DNA of 53,660 nt from Phycisphaeraceae bacterium (GCA_019636695.1 JAHBXD010000001.1:1-53660); one strand, 5' to 3'. Counted from the first letter of the stretch, positions 43,658 to 53,234 are shown. The notes: generated from the letters alone by a model not told the origin. A program made the numbers and translations.

Positions 43658-45319
43658 ATGGCACAAATGTCAAAATGGGGTATTGTTGCACTCACCGCTA
43701 TCAGCGGCAGTGCATCGGCACAAGTCGATCTGTTGCCTGACATCATCGTCGATGCGAATCGGCTGTACGACAACGCCATTCAGATCAGCGGCGGGCGCAC
43801 CTATCTGCGTCTCTCGAATGCGACTGCCAACATCGGCCAGGGCAAGTTGCATCTCTACGGAGGTGCGGTGCTGCCCGGCGGCCGCCAAGAAGTGATCCAG
43901 CGCGTGCACCGCTCCGATGGCACTTGGTGGGACAGGGTCGCGGGCCAGTTCGTCTATCACCCCGGCCACGGGCACATCCACGTCGATTCGTGGTGCCAAT
44001 ACAGCCTGCGTGAAGTCACGACTGACGGTGGCGTCGGCCCTGTCGTCGCGCAAGGAAAGAAAACCAGCTTCTGCATCATCGATCTATCGATCTGGGATAG
44101 TTCCCTTCCCGGGTTCGTGCCCGGCGGCGAGTTCCGCTCGTGCGGCTCGACCGTGCAGGGCCTCAGCGTCGGCTGGCAGGATATCTACAGCCGCGGCCTT
44201 GAAGGTCAGGCGATTGACATCACGGATGTCCCCGCCGGAACCTACTGGCTCGAGTCGGAAGCCGACCCGAACAACAACATGCTCGAATCCGACGAGACCA
44301 ACAACACCGCCCGCATTCTGGTCGTCATCGGTGGCGGTGGCGGCGGCTCCATCGTCGCCGATGCATACGAAGAGAACAACAGCCGGGCACAGGTGGATGG
44401 GCGTCCCGTCGGCCAGAACAACAGCCCGAATCTCGGCCCGGTCGGCCCGCAGCGGATCATCACCAACCTGACCATTCATCAGAGCGGCGACGACGATTAC
44501 TTCAAGTTCTACCAGCCTGGCATGGGCACGTCGGCCGACTTTGTCCGTATCGACTTCCCGCATTCCGCGGGCGATGTGGACATGCAGTTGTACAGCTCCA
44601 CCGGCACGCTGCTGGCGACCAGCCAAGGCACCACCAACAGCGAGACCATTACGCTCAACAACCGTCCTGCCGGGTGGTACTACGTCCGTGTCTACGGGTT
44701 CAACGGAGCAACCTGCCCCGGATATACCTTGACGATCGATCCTTCGGCCAGCAGCAACGCCCCGACCGTGCAGGTGCACACCCCGCCCGCGGGTGACACC
44801 CAGCGCACCTACGGCGCTGAAACCTACGACGTGACGTGGTCCGCCGCGGATCTCGACGGCAATCCGACCTGGGTCACTGTCTACGTGAACACGACTCCGA
44901 CGCTCGACGGCAACGAGATCATGCTGCCCACTTCGTTGCACACGCCGGGCGACCTCGGGTTCTATATTATCAACTCGGCCGACTTTACACCCGGCACCTA
45001 TTGGGTTTATGCGGCCGTGACCGACGGCAACGCCTGGAGCGGCGCCTGGTCAGACGGCACCATCACCTTCGTCAACGAGGTATGCCTTGCCGACTTGTCG
45101 TCGAGCGCTGACCCGAACGACCCCGGATACGGCGTGCCCGACGGCATCATTGATTCGGCCGATTTCTTCTTTTATCTCGATCTCTTCGTTGCCGGGAATC
45201 TGCAGGCCGACCTGACGGGCAGCGCTGATCCCAACAGCCCGTTCTACGGTGTGCCCGACAACATTGTCGATGCCGCCGACTTCTTCTTCTTCCTCGACCG
45301 TTTCACCGAAGGGTGCTGA
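43658..45319 (+). CDS. secreted lysyl-oxidase-like protein with PPC domain and dockerin-like tail
   Basis: A 553-residue exported protein. A signal peptide (MAQMSKWGIVALTAISGSAS) is followed by a lysyl oxidase domain (~23-217): the copper triad HGHIH (His104, 106, 108), Lys135 in GKKTSFC and Tyr177 in DIYSRGLEGQ, equivalent to the Lys and Tyr that form the LTQ cofactor in animal LOX, plus AIDITDVPAGTYWLE. A pre-peptidase C-terminal-like domain (~240-355) follows, then a beta-rich region, then two dockerin-like repeats ending ADFFFFLDRFTEGC. The expected activity is oxidative deamination of lysine or other amines outside the cell. An ATG three codons later (43667) is an alternative start. Confidence 0.85.
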   Translation: MAQMSKWGIVALTAISGSASAQVDLLPDIIVDANRLYDNAIQISGGRTYLRLSNATANIGQGKLHLYGGAVLPGGRQEVIQRVHRSDGTWWDRVAGQFVYHPGHGHIHVDSWCQYSLREVTTDGGVGPVVAQGKKTSFCIIDLSIWDSSLPGFVPGGEFRSCGSTVQGLSVGWQDIYSRGLEGQAIDITDVPAGTYWLESEADPNNNMLESDETNNTARILVVIGGGGGGSIVADAYEENNSRAQVDGRPVGQNNSPNLGPVGPQRIITNLTIHQSGDDDYFKFYQPGMGTSADFVRIDFPHSAGDVDMQLYSSTGTLLATSQGTTNSETITLNNRPAGWYYVRVYGFNGATCPGYTLTIDPSASSNAPTVQVHTPPAGDTQRTYGAETYDVTWSAADLDGNPTWVTVYVNTTPTLDGNEIMLPTSLHTPGDLGFYIINSADFTPGTYWVYAAVTDGNAWSGAWSDGTITFVNEVCLADLSSSADPNDPGYGVPDGIIDSADFFFYLDLFVAGNLQADLTGSADPNSPFYGVPDNIVDAADFFFFLDRFTEGC

Positions 45320-45367
45320 TGGTCAACCGCGGCGTGTTCCTGCCGCGAGTATGTACAGTGCTTCCAC

Positions 45368-45400
45368 TGCCCCGGCGCCATGCGTCGGGGCATTTTTTTT
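45368..45400 (+). terminator. intrinsic terminator after the lysyl oxidase gene
   Basis: TGCCCCGGCGC, loop CAT, GCGTCGGGGCA forms an 11-bp stem with one G-U pair (45368-45392), followed by eight T. It lies about 50 bases after the stop codon. Confidence 0.92.
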
Positions 45401-45718
45401 CTCCGTAGCGTTTGCACTTTCGCGTACGGGCGCACTCGCCGGGCAGAAGTATGAAAACGTGCATGGCCCGAATCGCGGATCAGCGCGTATCGGCCAACGA
45501 CACGACACGATTCTCAAGGCCGACTTCAAGCCTCACGAGAGGCTCTTGAGGATCTCGTTATCCAATCGTGTTTCGTGGTCGCCGCCGATCGGCTGCCATC
45601 GCGGCACGTCTGGTGTGGATAGACATTCCGCATACAGCAGGAGGGAACGGGTGAGGTGTTGTTGATCCAGGGCTGATCTGGCGTGCTTTCGGCGGCACCG
45701 CCCGCCGGGACGAACAGG
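45401..45718. other. spacer between two convergent terminators
   Basis: About 320 bases separating the rightward lysyl oxidase and leftward peptidase transcripts. I see no frame with recognisable content, no RNA motif and no repeat. Confidence 0.5.
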
Positions 45719-45754
45719 AAAAAGCCCCCGGCGGGATCAATCCGCCGAGGGCTT
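45719..45754 (-). terminator. intrinsic terminator after the metallopeptidase gene
   Basis: On the minus strand AAGCCCTCGGCGG pairs with CCGCCGGGGGCTT (12 of 13 positions) around a 7-base loop and is followed by TTTTT. It lies about 40 bases past the peptidase stop. Confidence 0.9.
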
Positions 45755-45791
45755 GAGCGTACATGAATCAGGCGATCCGCCGCCGCGGGAG

Positions 45792-48632
45792 TTACGGGCA
45801 GCCTGCGACAAAGACATCCAGGAAGAAGAAGAAGTCGGCGGCATCGATGATGCCGTCGGGCACGCCGTATCCGGGGTCGTTCGGGTCGGCGCTGCCTGTC
45901 AAGTCGGCGACGGCCAGATTACCAGCGGTGAACTGATCGAGGTAATAGAAGAAGTCCGCGGCGTCCACATTGCCGTCAGGCACACCGTAGCTCGGGTCGT
46001 TCGGATCAGACGAGCCGCTGAGGTCGGCCGCGCACTGGGCTTCGCATGAGACGATCTCGAGTTTGATCGTGTCAACCGCCGCCTCGACGATGGAACCGGA
46101 ACCGAGATCGCTTGCGTGGAAGCGAATGCGGAACTGGTTGGTCGGCGCGACAAAATCAGAGACACGGAAGCGCTTGTAGTACCAGCCGCCCTCAACCTCA
46201 GGTCCGGCCGGGCCGACGGTTTCAAGATTGACCCATGTTGCGCCGCCGTTGTTTGAGATTTCAACGACGAACACATCGGCATAGGGGGCAGCGCCAGTAT
46301 GGTTGCTGTACCAGCGGGCGTAGCTGATAAAGGCTTCGCCGCCCGAAGCATCAAGAATCGGGCTGGTCAATGTTGTTGTGCCGTTGTCAACGTCCGTATT
46401 GCAGTTGTTGGCTCGGCTGTTGTTGGTCAGCCAGCACTGGCCCGATCCGTCGTAGTCGGTCGGCGGGTCACCTCGGTTGCAGTTCACGGGCACACCGCGG
46501 GTCCATTGACCGTCGGTAAGCCCGCCCGAGTTCGTGACCGTCCATCCGGGGTTGGTTTCGCAGTTGTCGTCAAATGTCGGGACCAGATCCGTCGCCGTGA
46601 CCGCCAGATAGCCCGTTGCCGGAGCGCTCGAAGGATTGCGCACTGTCACCGGCCCATCCGATGCCGAGACATAGAACTCGAGCGTTGCACCGCACTCGGC
46701 CGTCGGCAGCGAGGCCATGTACGAGTTGCCGCCGAGATAGTTGAGCGCCACCGTCGAAGGCGCTGCGCCATTGATCGACGTCGTCAGGGTGCTCAATGCC
46801 GGGTTCGGCGTGATGCCGTTGGGAATGATGTTCACCGGGAATGTCGTCGGTGAATAGGGGCTTGCCATCGTCGGCACGCCGTCGGGATACTCAAAGATCA
46901 ACTGCGAGATCGGCGGGCACGAAATGTTGTGCCCGGCGAACTGCGGGCAGATCAGGGCATAATTCGGCGTGCCGTTGTCCAGATCGCCGTCATTGTCGTC
47001 GATGGTGAGCACTTCGATCGCGGTGCCCGGGTGTGCGCTGTTGAGCGAGTTCGTACCCGTACCGCCGTTGGTGATCAGCGACCAGTCGACCTGAAGCTGA
47101 CGAACGGCCGTCAGCCCGGGCTGATGGCCGTAGGCCCCGACAAACGCATCGCGAATGTCGTACCACGTGCCGCCCAGAATCTGTCCGCAGGTGTGCACCG
47201 AGGTCGAAGAGCAGGGGAACTGCTGGTTCGCGGCCTGCGGCATGCGGATTGCCCCGCCGCTCTGGAAAAAGTTCTGACCGACGATGTTCGTGTCGTGCAG
47301 AAGCATGGCGACGGTATCGCCGAAGCCTTCGCCGAAGCCGCCCTGGGCCAGCCCCAGGCGGTTCACGATGAAGTGGCCGTATTCGTGCGCCACCACGGTC
47401 GAATACGCCGTGTTGTTGCACCCGTTGAGAATCCGGAAATAGTTGTTGCTCTGATTGGCGCTGCTGTAGAACGCGTTGCATCCGTTGATGCCGCCTGAAG
47501 TCGTCAGGTTCACGTTGACGGTCAGCGCGACATTGATCGGCGCGAAATTCGACCGATCCGCCATGTAGTTGTGAATCAACGTCGTCTGGTACAACCCGTT
47601 GGCCTGCGCTGTCTCATATTCGCCACGGGCGCCGTTGTTCAGAATAAGGTCCGCCGGGCCGGGCGGGGTAACGTTGGCGCTGGCCGTCATCGACGGTCCT
47701 TCGTTGTCGAACACGCGTGCCCAACGCCCCTCAAGCACACCAGTGGTCACCGTCACCGGCGCCGCACCGCCGTGCGAGATCGTGAAAGCGCCGAGCAGAT
47801 CACTGAAAGCGTTGCCGCCCCCGGTGATCGTCGCCCGAACGTCAGGCAGTGGCACCAGCACCTCGGGGTTCGACGGAATGTCCGGCAGAACGCCCGGAGA
47901 CACCCACCCTCGGATCGTCCCGTTCACATCGACGTAATAGATCTCCGAACGCACATGCACAAGGTCGCCCGTGTGCGCATCCACGAAGAAGGTGTACGCA
48001 CGATCCGTCACCGTGCCGTTCGTCGCTTCGCCCATGAATTTCCACGTCAGCCGTGGCGCACCCCATTCCCCGTCGCCGAACCAGATGGCCAGGGTCGGCT
48101 CGTGCCACGTCGGAAGATCGCGGAACGCAAGAGAATGCGCGATGCCCATCACCGCATCCGTGCCGTCGATCGACGGTGTCGCTTCAAACCCCGGACCCGC
48201 CATCGCGACATTCGCCGAGGCGAAAACCACGCGGTGCGGCGACTCCGCGGCGCTGTTCAGCACCAGAACCTTGAGCGTGCCGTACTCTACCGGCACCCCC
48301 CCGAGTGTCTGGTCATAGGCGTACACCGTGAACTTGCCGTCAGCCAGCGTGTTCTCGCGTGAGAACACCAACTCCGGCACTGCCCCGCCGGTGAAAGCAG
48401 AGGCGAAATCCGAGATCCACGCCTCAGCCGCTTCGTCGGGCGTCGCGCCCGGCGTCATCGGCTTTCCGTAAATCATCGAAACGCGACCCTGATCAATATG
48501 CACGCGCACACCCGGGAAAGCCCCTTCGAGCTGCACCAAGGCATCGCTCCGGCGAACATCATCTGCCTGTGCCAATCCCGCACAAGCCGCAAGCGCCAGC
48601 GCACACGCGCCCCCACGACGGTTCTTCGCCAT
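45792..48632 (-). CDS. secreted gluzincin metallopeptidase (M36 fungalysin-like) with dockerin-like tail
   Basis: A 946-residue exported protease. A signal peptide (MAKNRRGGACALALAACAGL, ending near AQA) is followed by a propeptide-like region (~25-230). The zinc site HEYGH at 416-420 and Glu435 in GFGEGFGD give the gluzincin HExxH...E layout of M36/thermolysin-type enzymes. Beta-rich domains come next, including a jelly-roll-like segment (~690-865). Two dockerin-like repeats ending ADFFFFLDVFVAGCP close the protein. The third of three tandem start codons (ATG 48632) has AGGAGG with a 6-base spacer, so it is preferred over TTG 48638. It probably degrades extracellular protein. Confidence 0.88.
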   Translation of the reverse strand: MAKNRRGGACALALAACAGLAQADDVRRSDALVQLEGAFPGVRVHIDQGRVSMIYGKPMTPGATPDEAAEAWISDFASAFTGGAVPELVFSRENTLADGKFTVYAYDQTLGGVPVEYGTLKVLVLNSAAESPHRVVFASANVAMAGPGFEATPSIDGTDAVMGIAHSLAFRDLPTWHEPTLAIWFGDGEWGAPRLTWKFMGEATNGTVTDRAYTFFVDAHTGDLVHVRSEIYYVDVNGTIRGWVSPGVLPDIPSNPEVLVPLPDVRATITGGGNAFSDLLGAFTISHGGAAPVTVTTGVLEGRWARVFDNEGPSMTASANVTPPGPADLILNNGARGEYETAQANGLYQTTLIHNYMADRSNFAPINVALTVNVNLTTSGGINGCNAFYSSANQSNNYFRILNGCNNTAYSTVVAHEYGHFIVNRLGLAQGGFGEGFGDTVAMLLHDTNIVGQNFFQSGGAIRMPQAANQQFPCSSTSVHTCGQILGGTWYDIRDAFVGAYGHQPGLTAVRQLQVDWSLITNGGTGTNSLNSAHPGTAIEVLTIDDNDGDLDNGTPNYALICPQFAGHNISCPPISQLIFEYPDGVPTMASPYSPTTFPVNIIPNGITPNPALSTLTTSINGAAPSTVALNYLGGNSYMASLPTAECGATLEFYVSASDGPVTVRNPSSAPATGYLAVTATDLVPTFDDNCETNPGWTVTNSGGLTDGQWTRGVPVNCNRGDPPTDYDGSGQCWLTNNSRANNCNTDVDNGTTTLTSPILDASGGEAFISYARWYSNHTGAAPYADVFVVEISNNGGATWVNLETVGPAGPEVEGGWYYKRFRVSDFVAPTNQFRIRFHASDLGSGSIVEAAVDTIKLEIVSCEAQCAADLSGSSDPNDPSYGVPDGNVDAADFFYYLDQFTAGNLAVADLTGSADPNDPGYGVPDGIIDAADFFFFLDVFVAGCP

Positions 48633-48682
48633 CATCAACCTCCTGCTTGTCGAGCCTACACACGCTGGTCGGCCGACCCCCC

Positions 48683-48717
48683 ATCCCGAACCGGGGAAAA
48701 CCCTGGGAATTCGGGAT
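48683..48717. other. long hairpin in the peptidase upstream region
   Basis: ATCCCGAA and TTCGGGAT arms enclose a second stem CCGGGG/CCCTGG with loop AAAA; TTTT follows on the plus strand. For the leftward peptidase gene it would lie in the 5' untranslated region. For rightward transcripts it resembles a terminator. The function is unclear. Confidence 0.45.
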
Positions 48718-48944
48718 TTTGCGTGTAAGGTTCGATCTATCGGATTCTGTTTCGAGTCTGCACCCTGCCGGGTTCCAAGCCAACTCCTATTTGGATATCA
48801 GGTTCATCGATTCCGTCGCTCGGTTGAGTTCTGACGTCTGTGCTGGTGCCTTCCTGAAGGGCATCTGGGGGGCAGCCCGCACACACAAGCCCCCCCCCGC
48901 GGCAAACTGGGCAACTTCTCTCTCAGCGGATAGGCTCTTTCTCC

Positions 48945-49403
48945 ATGATTCCGCGTTCGATTCGCACTTCCTGCCTCGTCGGGCTGGCAAGCCTCGCCCT
49001 CTTCGGCTGCGCCTCCGACCGACGCCTCATCGTGACAAGCGACCCACCAGGAGCCAGAATCTGGCTCAATGACACCGAGATCGGGCGCACCCCGGCCTCG
49101 GCATCCTTCAAGTTCTATGGTGTCTACGACGTGAGGCTCGAAGCCCCAGGGCACGAGCCGCTGCACACCCGTCGTCGAGTCGAAGCGCCTCTCTACGAGT
49201 ACCCGGTCATCGACCTCGTTGCGATGGCTGTTCCCGGTCGTCGCCGGCATCACGTGGCATGGCATTTCGAGCTGGAACCTGCAATCGAACAGGACTCGAC
49301 AGCCGAACACCTCCAGACGGAGTTGCTCGATCGGGCAAAACGCCTTGAGTCGCAACTCGGGCCGCCGCCCGAGCGGGCGGAGCCACCGCCGGAGAACCCT
49401 TGA
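48945..49403 (+). CDS. PEGA-domain lipoprotein
   Basis: A 152-residue lipoprotein. The signal peptide ends in a lipobox (LALFGC, Cys22), then a PEGA-type repeat follows (LIVTSDPPGARIWLNDTEIG, RTPASASFKFYGVYDVRLEA). The C-terminus is a Pro/Glu-rich helical tail. PEGA domains are surface beta-structures of unknown binding role. It reads away from the peptidase gene and toward the glycosyltransferase pair, as a single-gene unit. Confidence 0.85.
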   Translation: MIPRSIRTSCLVGLASLALFGCASDRRLIVTSDPPGARIWLNDTEIGRTPASASFKFYGVYDVRLEAPGHEPLHTRRRVEAPLYEYPVIDLVAMAVPGRRRHHVAWHFELEPAIEQDSTAEHLQTELLDRAKRLESQLGPPPERAEPPPENP

Positions 49404-49437
49404 AAACCCCATGTGATCGTGGTTCTCGCCAACGATC

Positions 49438-50757
49438 TCAGGGCAATGCCGTATCGAAAATGCCCCCTCGCATACCTTGAAGCTCGAAGACGCGCCGAAT
49501 TCCTCTGGCTGCAAGCGACCGCAGGATCGCCCCTCGATCTTCTGGCGTCACAATGACCACGTGTCGCGTGGTGAGCATGTCGCGTCTCAGGCGTATCCCT
49601 CGCCCGGGGGCGTCCGCACCAGCGGCGTCGTCGATCCAGCCCCATGGTTTCCCCTGGAGAAGCGCATCCATTGCTTCCGCGGCACGATGCCCGTTGCGGC
49701 CCATGCCGTAGAGCACCGGGATATCGCCCTCCGCAAGCGTGGTCACGATTTGAGCGAGCATTTCGACGTGGTCGTGCGCCAGTCGATCGAGCAGCCGCTC
49801 GGCTTCCGGACCTGCCAGATGGGCCAGCACGAGGGCATTCCGCCTGTCACGGACATCTGGACTCATCGATGTGGGACAAACGTGTTCCGCAAGTCCGAAG
49901 GCATGCCTGAACGCGCCCGCCAATATGTCCAGATCCTGTGCACTCAATGAGCCGATCTGCGCGCGCAAATCCGACGCGAGCGAGCCTTCGTCCGCCGCGA
50001 TCGCTCGAGCAAGGTGTCTCACACTCCATCGATGCTGTGCGCCGGCCTTGAGTTCCGGGCGAACTGACGCCCGGCCGATGACCCGACGACCCACGGTGTG
50101 CATTTCGGCAAGCTTTGAGGACATCGACCCCCGTCGCAGGCGATAGCCGAACAGTGCATCCTGCCGCGGCCGCGCCCATCGCGCCCCGGAAGCGGTCATT
50201 CGCAGCCAGGCGTCCCAGTCTTCGTGGCACGTCAAATCAGGGTCGAAGAGTTGACCAGCGGAGAGCATCTCCGGGCGGCGGATGGTCGCGGCCCGCACGA
50301 CGATTGAGCCGACCGCAAGCGGATTGAACTCGATCATGCGCTCGATGGTGCAATCGGCGGCAGTCGGGTGGATCACCCATCCGAGGTCGTTCAACCCCGG
50401 GCCGAGCATGCGCGTGGCGCAGGCAGCAAGATCGGCATCACCGATGGCTTCAATCATGGTTTCGACGAACGCAGGCTCGACAATATCGTCTGCATCAAGA
50501 AAGCACAGATAATCTGCCCTGGCTTCACAAATGCCCATATTGCGTGCTGTCGGCAACCCCTGGTTCGTCTGCCGCACCAGCGTGATGCGCGGGTCGCCGA
50601 TCCGGCGTACGCATGCGGCAGTGCCGTCAGTCGACCCGTCATCCACGACGATGGCCTGCCACTCGGGCGTGGTTTGCTTCTCGAGCGAGAGCAGGGTGTC
50701 TGTCAGCGTCTTTGCGGCATTGCAGGCGGGAACGATGAACGCCAGGCGGGCAAACAT
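49438..50757 (-). CDS. family 2 glycosyltransferase with a C-terminal Rossmann-like domain
   Basis: A 439-residue protein. Residues 1-230 are a GT-A family 2 domain: FIVPACNAAKTLTDTLLSLE, VVDDGSTDGT, NQGLPTARNMGI and the metal-binding LDADD, with HEDWDAWLRM as a later acceptor motif. The last ~110 residues contain VLYGMGRNGHRAAEAMDALL and a matching beta-alpha pattern (RHVVIVTPEDRGAILRSLA), resembling a nucleotide-binding Rossmann unit fused to glycosyltransferases in some polysaccharide clusters. The ATG at 50757 follows GGAAGGA; it lies 38 bases downstream of the larger transferase and is probably co-transcribed with it. Confidence 0.88.
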   Translation of the reverse strand: MFARLAFIVPACNAAKTLTDTLLSLEKQTTPEWQAIVVDDGSTDGTAACVRRIGDPRITLVRQTNQGLPTARNMGICEARADYLCFLDADDIVEPAFVETMIEAIGDADLAACATRMLGPGLNDLGWVIHPTAADCTIERMIEFNPLAVGSIVVRAATIRRPEMLSAGQLFDPDLTCHEDWDAWLRMTASGARWARPRQDALFGYRLRRGSMSSKLAEMHTVGRRVIGRASVRPELKAGAQHRWSVRHLARAIAADEGSLASDLRAQIGSLSAQDLDILAGAFRHAFGLAEHVCPTSMSPDVRDRRNALVLAHLAGPEAERLLDRLAHDHVEMLAQIVTTLAEGDIPVLYGMGRNGHRAAEAMDALLQGKPWGWIDDAAGADAPGRGIRLRRDMLTTRHVVIVTPEDRGAILRSLAARGIRRVFELQGMRGGIFDTALP

Positions 50758-50795
50758 GACGCGGTGTCCTTCCGTGTTCGCACAACCGCGAACGG

Positions 50796-53234
50796 CTACG
50801 CGGCGGCTTCGATCCATGCCCTCCGCGGCGATGCGCCGCAGAGTGAGTCGGTGACGAGCGTGAGCATGGCGCGCGCTGCCGAGTCGGTGGTCAGGTGATC
50901 GCCGATCCGCCCGCGGATGCCGTCGATCAGGCTCTGTCTCCAGTGCGGCCGCGACCGTGCCCGAAGCACGATCCGCTCGAGCGAGGCCTCATCCGAAAAA
51001 CCGACCTCGCTCAAATCGCCGAACAACCAGTTCGGGTCGTGCAAACGGCGAGACTCGTCAGACATCCGTTGAAGTTCGCGTTCGCGTTCAGGCGTGACCG
51101 TCATGTTCAAGCGGCGATCGGTGATGCCCATTCGTTGCGCGGCCGCGGCATAGAGCATGCCTGTCGGTGTATCGACGAACGAAAAATGCTTGCCCCGTTC
51201 ATCCACGGTGTGCGGTCGGGCATTCGAGAGTGCTTCGGCCAGCGCCCGGCAGCGCAGATCAGCCAGGGCGTCGGCATAGATGCGAGGTGAAACCAACCCG
51301 CCGCTGAGGATGCACTCAAGCACCCTCTGGTGCACAAGTGTGCTCGCACAAACATGAAGATTCACCTTCGCCGAGTTGTATGCCGCGCGCAGCATGTCGC
51401 CGTGATCGAGTTCCCCCTGTGCAAACGATGAGAGCGAGGGATGCGACGACCAGCCGCGCCCGTAGATGTGCAGGCGCCAGCCGTGCCGCACGCACACCGC
51501 GGCGGCCCAGTGCAGGGCCTGATGCCGATACACGCGGTCGGCGATCGGAAGGGCATAATGCCTGAAGATCTCGTCGGCCATCGCGGGAATCGGTTCGCAC
51601 GAGATTGCTTCCCTGCTGGCTTCGATCACGGCCTTGCGCAGCGTGCCGTGGTGCGAACACGCGTGCGCCTCCTCCATGATCGGCCCGATCCGCGGATAGA
51701 GTGCCTCGACCACGCGCAGCACGTTCGAATCCGCGCCGGTTCGGCGCAGGTCGCCAAGCAGCCTTTCGTGCATCGCCGCCGGGGTCTCGCTGTGATGCGT
51801 GATGCACGCAACATCGCACATCAGATCACGCGACAGCCCCTGGTCAACCGCTCCCGCGTGAAACTTCACGCTGTCTGCGGTCACCGGCAGCGGCGAACTG
51901 CGCTCGCGAGCATATCCATGCCTTGAAAACAGCGACTCATGCAGATGTCCGACGACGAAATCAAGTTCGCCCATCGCCTTGCCCGTGGCGTCGCGGAACA
52001 GGTGCGGCATGGCATCCTGAATCCATGTAACCACGGGCACGTGTTCTACAAGCAGCCCGTCTCCGAGCGTCGCGCGGGTGTAGTTGATCAGAACGATCAG
52101 GTCGGGCTTGTGCTCAGCAATTTGCCGCAGATACGCCGTCGGCGCAAGGCAGCATGAATCGTCCGGCTCGATCAGAAGTCGCACCGAGCAACCTGCACGC
52201 TCGAATGCTCCGGCCAAGTCGGTCGCCGAATGTCGGATATAGGTCGAGTAACGGCACGTACAGATCAATACGCGCAAGGGTTCGCCGCTCCCGTCGCCCG
52301 CGGCACGATACCGCGCCTCCCACCAGGCGCGGTCGCGCCCTGAGTACATCTCTTGCACCTGTGACGCCAGGCGGGTCATCCGCTCGGCTTGCAACCGCTC
52401 ACAGCGGGCGATGACTTCCGCTGGCGATGGGTGCGCTGCCTTGCCGACCGATGGCAACGCCAGCGTCGGCCCGACGATGACCTGATCCAACCTGCGGCGC
52501 ATCCACAACTCATACCGTTCCGTGGCATCCGGACCGATGAAGACTTCCAGCCGCTCCTGACCCAGTTCCGTCCGCAGATCCGCCAAGGCAAGCCCGTCCA
52601 GAAACTCTAGCGCATCCGCCGCAATCAGCACCACGCGGGGCCAGTGCCCGATCGTTCGCTTCGGGAGCGCCCGCATCAGGGCCTGCAAGACGTAGGGTGG
52701 GTCGATGCCTTCGAGCACAATCGGCCTCGGAAACTCCGGCGGCGAGACAAAGTGCCGGGCGACCAACGCCTCGGCTTGCCCCTTGGGGTCGTCCAGATGC
52801 CTCCACGCGGCCAGGTCTGTCGACCCGCGTGGCCGCCTGATGACTTGGCCTTCCAGCGTGCGAAACCATTCCTGCTCCCTTGCTCGTTCCCACCAACGGG
52901 CCAATGGCACAGCCACACTGACCCCTCGCCTCGTCAGCACGCGCGCGTTGGCTTCGCACGTGCGCTGCACATCGTCGGGGTCGAGACGCGATGGTTTGAG
53001 CCTCGCAGCAGCCGAGGCGATCTGGTTCGCCTCCGGGGTCTTGCGTACCTGGGCCTGCAAAAGTGAGATCTGTTCGAGCGCCGGCTCGGCAAGCCCCAGT
53101 CGGGCAAGATGCGCTGCCGCAAGCAGCCGGAGCAGGTCATCCGCCGGTGCGATGCGCAAAGCCTGCGCGACGACAGAGAGGAATTCCCAGGATTTGCCGG
53201 ATTGAGCAAGGTGGACGATGTCTTCCCGGGTCAT
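50796..53234 (-). CDS. large CgeB-like glycosyltransferase protein
   Basis: About 812 residues. The middle and C-terminal parts match the CgeB/DUF3880 glycosyltransferase style: LRVLICTCRYSTYIRHSATD, DLIVLINYTRA, PVVTWIQDAMPHLF, GWRLHIYGRGWSSHPS and YNSAKVNLHVCASTLVHQRV then LECILSGGLV. The N-terminal ~350 residues are helical and unassigned. The ATG at 53234 begins a folded-looking segment (MTREDIVHLAQSGKSWEFLS); the frame is open to 53480, but the extension is low-complexity and no ribosome site is clear. With the next gene it suggests a surface glycan or glycoprotein function. Confidence 0.78.
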   Translation of the reverse strand: MTREDIVHLAQSGKSWEFLSVVAQALRIAPADDLLRLLAAAHLARLGLAEPALEQISLLQAQVRKTPEANQIASAAARLKPSRLDPDDVQRTCEANARVLTRRGVSVAVPLARWWERAREQEWFRTLEGQVIRRPRGSTDLAAWRHLDDPKGQAEALVARHFVSPPEFPRPIVLEGIDPPYVLQALMRALPKRTIGHWPRVVLIAADALEFLDGLALADLRTELGQERLEVFIGPDATERYELWMRRRLDQVIVGPTLALPSVGKAAHPSPAEVIARCERLQAERMTRLASQVQEMYSGRDRAWWEARYRAAGDGSGEPLRVLICTCRYSTYIRHSATDLAGAFERAGCSVRLLIEPDDSCCLAPTAYLRQIAEHKPDLIVLINYTRATLGDGLLVEHVPVVTWIQDAMPHLFRDATGKAMGELDFVVGHLHESLFSRHGYARERSSPLPVTADSVKFHAGAVDQGLSRDLMCDVACITHHSETPAAMHERLLGDLRRTGADSNVLRVVEALYPRIGPIMEEAHACSHHGTLRKAVIEASREAISCEPIPAMADEIFRHYALPIADRVYRHQALHWAAAVCVRHGWRLHIYGRGWSSHPSLSSFAQGELDHGDMLRAAYNSAKVNLHVCASTLVHQRVLECILSGGLVSPRIYADALADLRCRALAEALSNARPHTVDERGKHFSFVDTPTGMLYAAAAQRMGITDRRLNMTVTPERERELQRMSDESRRLHDPNWLFGDLSEVGFSDEASLERIVLRARSRPHWRQSLIDGIRGRIGDHLTTDSAARAMLTLVTDSLCGASPRRAWIEAAA

